Shown: positions 1 through 10,700 of the stretch, piece after piece
Position numbering within the stretch: position 1 is the first letter of the stretch
How the letters are laid out: every line of letters begins with the position of its first letter
NCBI RefSeq assembly: GCF_910592395.1
Contig: NC_088314.1
Span: 5,082,001 to 5,146,000, forward strand
Origin: Lineus longissimus
Lineage: Eukaryota; Nemertea; Pilidiophora; Heteronemertea; Lineidae
DNA: 64,000 nucleotides
Direction of reading: 5' to 3'
Made by a program: the position numbers and the translations under genes
The notes under the pieces: model-generated
What the model was told of the DNA's origin: nothing
Database searches by the model: none
What the model saw: the letters and a program-made list of their open reading frames with translations, nothing else

Positions 1-1667
1 GGGTGTCCTTAATAGAGAGGTTCTATTTTGTGTTAAATTTATGTTGTTGTTTTTATATGTTCTCTGTCCTAAAAGCTATGTATTCATGTCCATACACATC
101 TAACAAATACCAATTGTTAGCCATTCCCCAAATCACTTGGCAGAATCATTGCTGATTTCTCCAATTAATCAATTTGATTCCTCTTCAGAAAGCATGTATT
201 TGATATGAATTTTGGCCGTCTTTTCGGATCTTAAGACATATTGTCCTGCAAATTATTTGCTTCTGCTTTTCATACATAACATTTTCTTTTCAGGGTCTCA
301 TTGACTTCTCTGAAATATTGATTATTAATGCAAATATGAAACTGCAACTTTCAGAAAACATCTCCAAGTACATGTTCCTTTGGCTCTATACAAGTCTTTG
401 TATGCAGCACCTAGAGCAGCATCTTAAAAACCTGCTAGAATGGCTGATGTTTTCCCTGCATGTATAGATGAGAAAAGAAGTTCATGGAAATACCTCTTAG
501 TAGATTGAGATTATGTTGCAATGTATGAGTGACCTTGTAATTCGAATAATCAGTTTTATACTCTCATTCCAGGTTCATACTCGGGACAAGTCAAACAGGT
601 TGGTGTTTATTCATCATTTACTTACCAAACTGAACCTTCAAAGGATAGAACTTAAAGAGAACATATGGTTAATAATGTCAGTCACCTGTTGGAGGATGGA
701 CCCCAGTTTTTGTGGTTCAGTGTGGGTCTGGTTGAAGGTTTGTTAGAATCATCATGCCAGTGCCATCTCTTTTCAACATGGCCGCTTGGCAGCCATTTTG
801 AATTTCGTATCCACATGCCCTGCCTGGTTGAACAGACAAAACACTTGGGAAATGCCATTACTGCCTTTCTTTTGATTACGGGTATTGTAAACTTAAAGCT
901 GACCTTAAAAAGTTTTAACATGAGTGACACAAGTAGTCTTTTTGAGTACATGGCATCATTACCGGTAAGTTACGTTATGACGTGACAGTTGACAACAGTG
1001 GCCTGACATCGGCCATGCTCTTTCAGATTCTCCAGAACACTAGAACATCACCCCTTGAAGGTGCTTGGCGAAATTGGCTCGAGAAAAAAGCGTGGTTAAA
1101 CTAAAGAGAGAAATAATTTTTTCATAACATTCCATTAGTCTGCAATGGTACGTGGCAGTTTTATTGTTTTTGCAAAGCTTTTAGGTCGGCTTTAAGTTAG
1201 GTAGGCTCCCAGCATGTGCTCTAGCCATGAATACATCATGTAACCATATAAAACACTCTGTTTTCCTGCTGTGTTGCCTTGTAGTGGGCTGTATTTCTAA
1301 CCATAACTTTGCCTGTCTCTGGCTCGTTTTTGGATTGCAAGTTATTCACTACTATAACAACGGAATGCTCAAAGTATAGAACCTCCTCGCAGATGCACCC
1401 ACTACATGGTAACAAAGTGGGCACAGCAGCCAGTTGATATCATGTTTGTCAACCATGAAGACCATTACCAGATCATCATCATTTGATGACGCTCCTCTCT
1501 CGACATTTGCTCTAACTTGGAGGTATTTCCTCTTAAGATTTATGATTTTCCTCTCAAGAGGTAAGATTTTGGTGATGGTCCTCATTTGAAAATGAAATTG
1601 TATGTCTCATCAGGGCGGGAAACCTTAATCATTATTCATATTCATACCGAACTCACTCCTATTTCAG
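1..1667 (+). other. Intron (or upstream part) of the GRIP gene
   Basis: No exon was recognised here. Open segments after acceptor-like sites near 293 and 549 do not resemble a PDZ domain or the PDZ6-PDZ7 linker, so the exons for the earlier PDZ domains probably lie before the window. The first 35 bases carry a dispersed repeat motif around TAATAGAGAGGTTCTATT, also found near 18600 and 51735. Confidence 0.5.
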
Positions 1668-3160
1668 TATGAACGGGAAAACTATGCCCAAGTGGAAGTG
1701 AAGGGAACAAACGTCCCAGTCACGAGTGTTGATAGTGCTTTAGATTCATGGGACAGTGCAGGCCTGGACTCGCAGAATAGCCGGCCTCGGTTACGGTTAT
1801 CAGTCAGCAGTAAGTATTTGTCTCTTGGGAAAACAATCTACAGGTAACTTCTGGCCTATAGGTATGTTGTCACACTTTGCCATTTTGATTAGAATGGTGG
1901 GAAGACAACAATGGTCTCTCTAGCTTTCTATTCCTGAAAAATCATTTAATAGCAGATTAGGATTAATTCACCAGTGGGGCTAAATTTACTTTCAGACAGA
2001 GTAATCTGAAATTTGTACATTCTTTTCTTTACAGGTTCCAATACATCTTCTCATTATCGCATACCATCTGTACCATCGAGGGACTCGGCCTGTAGCGCTG
2101 AATCCGGTGAAGGCCACAACGATCCCTGGGACTCAGCGACGGCCAGCAGTGGCCAATCGTGTCGGAATAGCGCTAGTACGGAGCATGACGACGACAACTG
2201 GATTCGAACGATCGAGGAACTAGAGGAGGATTCTGATAGGTTGGAAGCAATGGAATTGATGAAGACGTCGAAAACTGGTTTAACGTTACGCACTCGACCA
2301 CTTGCACATTCGACGCTCATTTCTTCACAAATAACAAACATTGATGACGAACCATTGCCACCTCCACCTCCAGAGCTACAACCCCCGCCAACTCCCCCAA
2401 CACAAAATTCGGACGAAAAAGGAATTTATTTTCCGTTCTCGGGGATTGGGAAGTATAAGGATGTGGACATCATGAGACTACAGCATCAAATGCAGGTCAT
2501 GACGCAACCGACCCCAACAGAAATTCTGAAAGTGACTTTGTATAAAAATTCAGATTCGGATAATTTTGGACTGAGCGTTTCAGATGGACTTCTTGAAAAG
2601 GGTGTTTATATCAGTGCATTACGGCCAGGAGGACCAGCAGATAAATGTGGAGTGTTGCGGAATTTTGACAGAATATTACAGGTGAGGTTTGTGGGTTGAT
2701 GCAATTAAGAGAAAAATTGATCCCGGCTTTAGTATGGAGAAATGAAGATTCCCAGTACCGTACCGGTGCCTATGTCTTGGCAAGCAAGGACCCATCTCAT
2801 TGAGAAGCATGAATAACCTTGTGATGACTCCTCCACCCTGGCCTAAGACAAAAGTTTCCCTCAGGCCATTAATTTGTTTCCATTCTTCTTCAGGTCAACC
2901 ATGTTAAAACACGCGATTTAGACTGTTGTTTAGTGGTCCCGTTAATTGCCGCGTCAGGGAACCAAATCGACATCGTCGTGAGTCGTAACCCGGTCGCCGA
3001 ATGCAATGAAGAGGACAACCAATCAGTGGCCTCGTCACGAGCATCGAGTCGGTCGAGTACAAGCGCTGCGAGTGATCCATCGCGGTCGAGCATTTACAGT
3101 GATCCTAGGTCTAGCGCGACCAGTGAGACATTAGGAAAAGTCTACAATAAGCACTTATAG
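1668..3160 (+). CDS. GRIP1/2-like: Glutamate receptor-interacting protein (GRIP), C-terminal part with PDZ7; 5' partial
   Basis: GRIP proteins are multi-PDZ scaffolds that link AMPA receptors, ephrins and kinesin cargo at membranes. Three exons are visible: 1668-1809, 2035-2681 and 2894-3160 (stop TAG). Phases match and the result is 351 codons. The first exon encodes [16 protein letters not shown], which matches the linker of vertebrate GRIP (VDSAVDSWDGSGID). The second carries an acidic segment [14 protein letters not shown] like the vertebrate FWSQALEDLE stretch, a proline-rich run ([16 protein letters not shown]), and the start of PDZ7 at about residue 209. PDZ7 has NFGLSV as the carboxylate loop, then GLLEKGVYI and [20 protein letters not shown], nearly the vertebrate sequence. 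After the domain comes a Ser/Arg-rich tail ([12 protein letters not shown]). Exons for PDZ1-6 and the start codon are not in the window. I am very sure of the family; vertebrates have two paralogues, so 1 versus 2 cannot be assigned. Confidence 0.93.
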
Positions 3161-5880
3161 ATGGCGCTTTGTGATCAGAATGTGTCTTTTTAGAAAGGAT
3201 TTGAGTGATAGGTGATATTAGGCTCAAAGATGTGTCTGTTATGATTGTTTTAGAACAGAGAAACTTCAGATCGTAAAAGGGAGTTTGTCTCAATTATGTC
3301 AATGATGGAGAATATTTTATGGAATCTGATGTGGGGATGAAAACAAGATAAACAGAATTATTGGTCCCAGTTCAGATATATTGTTCAAAGTTATCAGTGT
3401 TCTACAGACATTTTAACCCTTTCCTCAGTGTGCTATTTTCCATGACCATTGCGACTGGGCAATGTAAAGTTTTCTCTAGTCTCAGTTTTGATAATGTCTG
3501 ATCATCAAAATAGATGGAATGGTATAAATTTTCTTCAATGGGAAAACAGGATGTACATGTAGATAGAACAAGTGACGTGTTTTTAATCTGTCTATGTATT
3601 TGTGCTCTACATGTAGATTCTTTGAAGCAGACTTGTGTAGGATGGATATATGTACGTGTTAAGTGAACCTGGGGCAGGATCTGTACATCCTTATTGGAAG
3701 CTTTATCAAACCACCTCTTTGTTAAACTTAAATGACTGCAAAAAACAACAATCTGTACTAAGGAAGATCTCCAACCAAGAAGAGAATACATTGTCCTAAG
3801 AAGAAATGAACAATGATGGAGTCATTCATTTAGACATAATTGTGTAAATACATTGAACCTTTTCAATGTGCACACCAGGTAATGGCCTTTTTAGCCAAAG
3901 CTATTTTTCGCTGTCATTTAAGATTGGCTGGGGGTGGAATGATAGCAGTTGAAAGCTATTTTCACCACTTCTTTACATGCAGCCGAGGTGATGTCAGTTT
4001 CTTCATGCATCTCATGTTAACTGAATGGATTTTTTAACACTTAGAAATGTTGGATTATTCTGAAAAGAAAATACATCTCTTGTGCATGAAATATATATCC
4101 TGTAAGGAAACTCAATCGAGTCATGGATTGATTTCCAAAAAAACCTAGAGTCTTTATTTTAAAAAACAACAACCTAATAAAAATCAAGTAGATCCAGAGA
4201 AAGAGAAAGACATCATAACGTATATCGGTCTATTGTAGAATGTGTCATTTCATGTGGACAGCATACTGGTCTATGGTTGTAAAATGGTTTAAATTTGATG
4301 GTCTCTGTGTCTGATAGTGTTTGGTTAGCTGTTTCGGTTTAGATAGATTAACCAATGCTAGAAATGTAGCTTTCTTAATAGGAAATGGTGAGAATGTTGG
4401 GAGTTTGATCTGGAAAATGTTTGCCCTGGGGCATCATGTAAATGTTTGCTCGACAAGAGAGGGAAGATTATGTCTTTATTTGGCCTGGTGTGAACTGCTT
4501 GCTCAGGTTATGTGAATGGAAGGAAATTTTTTTCAATATTGATGTCATGGAGGAAATAACTGATGTCCTATATGACGCTCAGCTCTCAACTAACTCAGCA
4601 AGCAAGTTCAGCTCCAGCACATATCATCATTTAAGCCACGGTCTTTCTCTCTGGTTTTGCTGACAAGTTGTTCCGAAAAATATGCCTCCACAAGTTCTCT
4701 CAGTAGTCACATGTTGTATGTCGTATATGTCATCCATGTCTGTCGTCGTCAGGTCACATGATGTTGGTTTTAATCGGTTGGGTTATTTCATTGCATTTGC
4801 CATCCAAAAAGTAACAATAAGTTAAGTTTCGTTGCACATGGTTTGCACTTTTCGCTTTTGTGGTATAGTGGTACAACTATGGTCCTCACAGTAAAGAAAA
4901 TGGCTATAATTGTAGCACCTTACCTTACATTTTCAACATTTTAGATAATACCTTGCACAATTGTTTTATTTTTGTTGTGTGTATTTTGTCCACTTGGCCT
5001 TGTGATTTATTTTGAATAGGTTGTTTTATTTATTTATTTGTCAGTAGGCCTTATTTATTAAAACTTTCACTTTTGGGGTACATTTCAAATTTGTTGAAAA
5101 GTACCTTTGCATATACATATTCACAACTTGTACATGTATTCTGTTTTATCCAGTAAGAAAATTAACTGATTAAAAATTATTTAATTTCCCTAAAAGTCAT
5201 GATTTTATTGTTGACAGGATTTTTTTCTGGAAGGAAACTTTCAATCAATGTGTCTGTAACCAGTAGCAATGATCGATTGTATACATGTTGTTGATATTTG
5301 TGTGTGTTTCCTTCATGTTATTCAACAATACTTATTTCATGGTGTCCCAGCAAAAAGCCGTTAGATATTTGTATAAAATTCGTGCTGGAAAAATGTCTTC
5401 AAATTAGTAAAAAATGTAATCCTTCCTGATCTTCCCACAGTACATGTATGAATTTGCGATGAAATTTTTTGGTTTTCCGGAACTTGTATTTGTCTAAAAA
5501 TATAATTAACACATGTGAAGATACATCCTGCCCAGTTTTTTGTAGCAAGTCATTATCGTATGATTTAAAGACCCAGAAGCAACTTAAATGCATTTGTGGT
5601 CAAGATAATGTAGAGAATGTTCGAGAAATTATGGGTTTCTCCATTAAAACTTTGTAGGGATGGCAAGTTCTTCCCTCAATGGCATAATTTTTCCAGCACA
5701 GTGTAAACCCTTAAGTAACTCCTGGATTTGCAGCTTCAATGAGTAGGTCTCCGAAATTATGTTTCTCCCTGTTTTCTACGCATTCTTGTAGGACTTTGTA
5801 CATTTCTGTTCACACTTAGTTAACTTATCTTTAAATCTGTTTATATTGTAATTATCATTCAATAAAGTACAATTTCTTAA
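3161..5880 (+). other. Probable 3' UTR of the GRIP gene
   Basis: This non-coding, T-rich stretch has no domain-like reading frame. The first strong AATAAA in plus orientation after the stop, followed by an A-rich run, is at 5861-5866, so a 2.7-kb 3' UTR is inferred. The open frames inside are short and resemble nothing recognisable. Confidence 0.5.
5861..5866 (+). promoter_or_regulatory. AATAAA polyadenylation signal, probably GRIP
   Basis: Canonical hexamer on the plus strand in a T-rich context, followed 10 bases later by an A run. It is the likely 3' end of the GRIP transcript, before the converging minus-strand gene whose stop is at 6226. Confidence 0.45.
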
Positions 5881-6121
5881 AAAATGGCACATTTTTGTTT
5901 TAGTTGTCATTTCTCTTACAGATTCTCATTCTGGCACAACTGAGACTTGCCTCCAATTCAGACACCAGAGTACTGATCGTCCGCAGGACAAAATGATGAA
6001 AGTGATGTGTCTGAGAGATTTATTCTTGCGACAAGACTGATAGGTTGTGACCAATGGACATGTCTAAGTGGCTTCACTAAAACGGAGTCCAAAGTCACAA
6101 CCGGTCCTATGAGAAAGACAA

Positions 6122-6127
6122 TTTATT
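6122..6127 (-). promoter_or_regulatory. AATAAA polyadenylation signal of the C1orf74-like gene
   Basis: TTTATT on the plus strand gives AATAAA on the minus strand, about 100 bases after the stop codon of the minus-strand gene. A second copy is at 6019-6024. Confidence 0.5.
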
Positions 6128-6225
6128 TGAAGGTCTCCACCAATGCAATTCCGTAAGAGCAAATAGGTATAATAAAATCAAAGAAGAACTTTTTTAAATG
6201 TAATTAGTAGACTATTCCCAATTTG

Positions 6226-7149
6226 TCATAATGCAACACATGTGAGTGTCTTCGTCTCCTGAACAAATTTCAGATTGGAGAAGAAACTTTGATGCTCAAA
6301 TCGTTTCACAACAATTTCATTAAACCAGTCTGCAACAAATTGTTCAATTTCTTTGTTCAAATGTTCTGGGTAACTGAATGAAAACAAACGATGGGTGTCA
6401 CTGTCATGATCACATAAGATTGAGATGACAACTAATGGGCACATGTCTAAACACGTCCTACAGTCTGTTGGGTCCATAGATCCATACCAATACAACACAG
6501 GATATCCAAGAATGAAACCAAATAACGTTGATTGGTTGATTGAACTTGGACATGAAAGAGATTGCACATCATTTTGACCCTTACTATATTCCGACACTAG
6601 TGATGGGTCATCGCTGCCATTGGAGTCATTTAAATAAGTCAGAGTCACATTTATGAACTGGATCATGTCCGATATTATCTTGTCCTTCCTTGAATTTTCC
6701 ATTAGACGTGGCGTTTTATGTTCACAGGACACGTCAATTACAAATGGCTTCGTATATGAAGTTCCAGGGTATTGTGATTCAGAAGAGACACCAGTGATCC
6801 TCTCTAGCATGACCTGATTACAGCTAAACACATTATCATTTATACTGAGCACTACTGTTGAATCTGAGCGGATCGCAGTCTCTATTCCTCTACATTCGAC
6901 CAAATCAGAAGTTTTGTCGTTTGTCATTGCCGTAAGCGACTTTCGAACAAATTTTCGCAAATTATCAAGTTTTTCACTGTTTATGGAAGCCTGATCAAAA
7001 AGATATGCTGGCTTTAACGACAGTTCGATGCTGGCAATGTTGAAAAAGATGTCTTTGTGAGACAACTTCGCTTTTCGGCCGAGAACCTCACGAATTTCTT
7101 TACGAAATGTTAAAAAATGAAAATTTTCTCGTTTCATGGCCGCAGCCAT
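6226..7149 (-). CDS. C1orf74-like: UPF0739 (C1orf74-like) protein, single exon
   Basis: An uninterrupted minus-strand frame with no intron signal, 307 codons from the ATG at 7149 or 325 from an in-frame ATG at 7203. I prefer 7149: its context AAAATGGCTGC is a strong initiation context and resembles the YY1-type motif common at promoters. Features shared, as I recall them, with the vertebrate UPF0739/C1orf74 family are KPAYLFD near the N-terminus, a central VLSINDNVFSCNQ, STLFGFILGYPVLYWY, a cysteine-rich CRTCLDMCPLVV, RLFSFSYPEHL and the terminal KTLTCVAL. The function of that family is unknown. No signal peptide or membrane span is evident. It lies head to head with GSAP and converges on GRIP. 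Being intronless beside intron-rich genes, it could be an old retrocopy, but the frame is intact. Family assignment is from memory of motifs, not a search. Confidence 0.65.
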   Translation of the reverse strand: MAAAMKRENFHFLTFRKEIREVLGRKAKLSHKDIFFNIASIELSLKPAYLFDQASINSEKLDNLRKFVRKSLTAMTNDKTSDLVECRGIETAIRSDSTVVLSINDNVFSCNQVMLERITGVSSESQYPGTSYTKPFVIDVSCEHKTPRLMENSRKDKIISDMIQFINVTLTYLNDSNGSDDPSLVSEYSKGQNDVQSLSCPSSINQSTLFGFILGYPVLYWYGSMDPTDCRTCLDMCPLVVISILCDHDSDTHRLFSFSYPEHLNKEIEQFVADWFNEIVVKRFEHQSFFSNLKFVQETKTLTCVAL

Positions 7150-7642
7150 TTTCAGATCATGTGACCAACATTTTGGTGCTGATTTCCCCCATTCTCCAAG
7201 CATCGTCAATGGTGATCATCGTTGCCAAGTCTCACTCGACCTCGGTGACAGTTTCAACGGGTGCATGTAAATTGGACATTTGGTCCGGCACCCGGGAGAT
7301 TGGATTTTCCCGTGATTTTCAGATCATGTGACCAATGTTTTTTGGTACTGCAGTGAAATAACTGGGTGAACGTGTGGCAAAAATTGTTTTGTGGACCAAT
7401 TTGTTTTCAAGTTTTACGAAACAACTCACCAAAATTTGTTCGTTTATTCCTTGGGAATTATACAAAAACAACACGCATAAGTCATCAGAGATGAATGTTT
7501 GTTGAATCAATATCTAAAAGTGAATGAAATCGGCATGAATGTCGAAAATCTATGAATTTATTTTGTGATCAGAATGATGTACAAGTACCAAAAAGATTGA
7601 AATTGTCACTTCCTACTTCTTTGCAGTAGAATAAACTTAGAT
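7150..7642. promoter_or_regulatory. Shared bidirectional promoter region, C1orf74-like / GSAP
   Basis: Only 493 bases separate the two divergent start codons. The stretch is less AT-rich in its proximal half. It contains a 30-base direct repeat with an E-box-like core (TCATGTGACC): the first copy overlaps the start at 7148-7177 and the second is at 7315-7346. No TATA box was seen. Transcription start sites cannot be placed from sequence. Confidence 0.5.
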
Positions 7643-7715
7643 ATGCTGGATTTTACGACTTGTTTCGATGGCAGTGCTGACATTTTGCCATTTGTGAAGC
7701 AAAGTTCAAACAATT
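7643..7715 (+). CDS. GSAP: GSAP exon 1 with start codon
   Basis: The ATG at 7643 opens 24 codons plus one base. The peptide MLDFTTCFDGSADILPFVKQ aligns with the human N-terminus around DFDLGKDVLPWLRAQ. The donor chosen is GTAGGT at 7716, which leaves one base and restores the frame into the exon at 8373. The alternative donor four bases later (GTGAAA at 7720) would run into a stop. The 5' UTR is not delimited. Confidence 0.75.
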
Positions 7716-10700
7716 GTAGGTGAAATTTGAAAGATTTTAGGTCCATTTAGTGGTATGCCGGCTATATTATAAAGGGGAGTCCAAGTCAGTCTAATATGCC
7801 GAGGCCCGATGAGTTGTCTCGACATCCCGACCCCACTCGATGTGTCCCATGAGTCCCAATTTTCAGGAACATCACTCCTGCTCCTCGTGGTATGATCGGG
7901 ATGGATGGCTGGAATAGCGCATCGAGAGACCCAAGAGCTGACACTAATGCAGTGCGTCAGCTTCATATCTACCGTGCTGGAGGGTAGAAACGATCTGAGC
8001 AATATCCGTTATCCCATCCTTTTAGCATTCAGAGTCTAATTTTGGACAATATATCTCGCTCTCACTCACTCCTGCAACTTAACATTGCTATGTGAACTGT
8101 GCCACCATGGTGATATCTACATTGCATAATTTTAAAGGTCGTGATCCCTAGGTTTAGCTGCAAGCCAAGTCCTTCTGCAATTTGGCATGTTGGAAACATG
8201 TCGGCTGTCAAGAAGTAAAGGTCTCTCTTGACATTCATTCAACTTGGCAAATGTGATGAGTCTGAACAGCTGGAGCCAAGCAAACTGCAGTAGATATCAA
8301 TTATCATGGATATGTTGAATTGAAATTGACATTGTTCCTGTATTATGCGAATAATGAAATCTCTTTTTTCAGCCGAGTTTGAAAATTTCAAGATCGTAGG
8401 ACAGGAAAAAGATGGCACCATACTGTATGTATGGGATGCATTCCCTATCAATGCTAGAGTAAGTTTCCCTCTCCAGAACCTACCGGTTGTCATCTGTTGT
8501 TTGTTTGCAATTAAAAGATCCTCCCTCAAATGCTTGCAGTTTTGATTGATTGCAGTTGCCTTAGGATCCTTTCAAGAATCCATAACATAAGGACCTAATT
8601 GTTGATTAATTTATCATATTTTGGGCTGGCACTGTTCTGGAGTACATCCCAAGTTGCCCCGTAATATACACAACGATTATCAACTTTCTCTCACTTCAGA
8701 TCAGAAGAAAGGTCACACATATTGGTCTTTTGGATGGTATCTCTCAGAAGAATGATGTGAGTAATTTATGAATGAATAGACACATTGCCGGTTTTACAGT
8801 ATTAGATTAGTTGGGCCAGTCGGGACTTTTTTGGCTCGTATTGTCAGATGTTGAATTCATCACTTGTCACCTGGTGAAATTTAACTTCTAGAAATCACTT
8901 ATAAACATATCCGATCGGTTGTATTGAGAAGTAGTCTCTCATTACTTTTCTAGATTGTTTTCCACCATGAAAAGTTAGTCAACATTGTAAACTGCTCCGT
9001 CAACCAAGACCGGTCGCTAATTGGTAAGAACTCAAAGGCCTCACAGTTATCACTCGTCTCGTTCAAACAACAGCATCTCCCATAGACAATGTCGGATTAA
9101 TGTTGCCCCTATTTGGTGACAACATGATGATACTTCTTTAAAAAATCATATGCTTTTCAAAGTTTAAGCAGCTTCACTAACTTTTAGTCACTGGGAAAAG
9201 TCTAGGTGTGTGAATGCTTCGTGCAATCGTTCATCTCTCTTCCATTTCAGCATTTACTGCTTTTGAAAGGGTCACAGTACCAGGAAGAGATAGCAGGGAA
9301 CCAAAAACTGAAAACAGATACAGGACGTTCACAGCGGAGGTACAACCACAGAAGGGCATGTATAAGCTGAATATAGAGGGCAGCACACACATCCAACTAC
9401 AGTTCTTGTATGGTCAGCATCGAGGATTTGGGGAAAATTACGACAAGGAATCGCACATGATTATGCTGCATCATCGAGAATGTAAGACATTTACTGAAAG
9501 CTTGAAAGGAAACAAGATTATACTTGGTCTACCCTGATGAGTGTCCTCAGTAGATCAGGGTACGATTTATTGGAGTGCACACCCTATTCCAAATGTTTAT
9601 TGGTAACTTTATTTGTCAATCACCCTGACTGAAGACTTGTTGTAACCCAGTACCCATCCGTTGAAATATTCTAAAAACAACAAAGGGGAAGAACTTGATG
9701 AAAGTTCTAAAAAGGTATGCCAGATACTACCAACTACAAAGTGTTCCATTTCTTTCATTTCAGCTATTGGACTCTATCATTTTATGATGGCAAGGGTTGG
9801 AGAGAGAGGATGGGTATGTAAGAAATCTACTTCAAAAAGGATGTTAAAGATAGGAGTTGGGGGGCCAATTGGTGGTCTCTTTGTGACTTCTTTGCTCAAT
9901 TAAAGACCTTAGTCCGTGCTGATTGACCTGGAAGTTTTATTAGATGTAAAGTACATATTTTGCCCATTCCAGATTGTTTGTGATCAGCCAAGAACAGAGA
10001 ATATAATGAAGAAATACATCTGGTGCCAATGGGATCCAACGAACCTGCGACTTTTTGTGCTATACTCAAGAAAGCCCACCGCTTCAAAATCAGATGATGT
10101 CCCGTTGAGGTCTACTAGGCCTGAAGACATCCAGATAAAACCTGTGCTGACTTGCTACCAGTTTGGTCAGTCACATGTCCCTTTTGAAGCTGTGGTGAGG
10201 AAAGTTTATCCTTTCTCATTCATTCAAATAAAATCAATTGCTAACAAATATGTGAACCTTCCTGATTGGTCTCTTGTTGCAATAATGAAAAACGAAATAT
10301 TATTGCCTAATGAGGGTCATTCTGAGGAGAAAAAATTATGAAGCGGTTATCTTTGTAGATACCATTAAAATTCATATGCTAGCAATGGTACAAATTTACA
10401 TACATGGTATGGGGTGATCTGACCTTTCATATAGAAATGTACATGTACATGTATGTAATCAGACAATGTTTCTTTTGCAGCTCGATGTCCAGATTCCATT
10501 CCCGTTGCCGAAGTTAAGGTCAACATTTCGGTAAGACACTTCGTATTTTCAAAAAGCCAATGTGAGAATATCGAACCAGAGCCAAGATAAAGATGATCAT
10601 AGTCTTGTCATAACTGAGACAGAGTCACCAAATTGTGGTCGAACTGTTTTGGCATGTAATATTTCTTGATATTTCAATCTTTCAGGCCCAACTACTATGA

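Noticed and set aside
3402-3791. 129-codon minus-strand frame within the GRIP 3' UTR
   Set aside because: No recognised domain or splice context; probably a chance frame.
7203-7209. TTG upstream start for the C1orf74-like gene
   Set aside because: TTG starts are not expected in animal nuclear genes; ATG at 7149 or 7203 is used instead.
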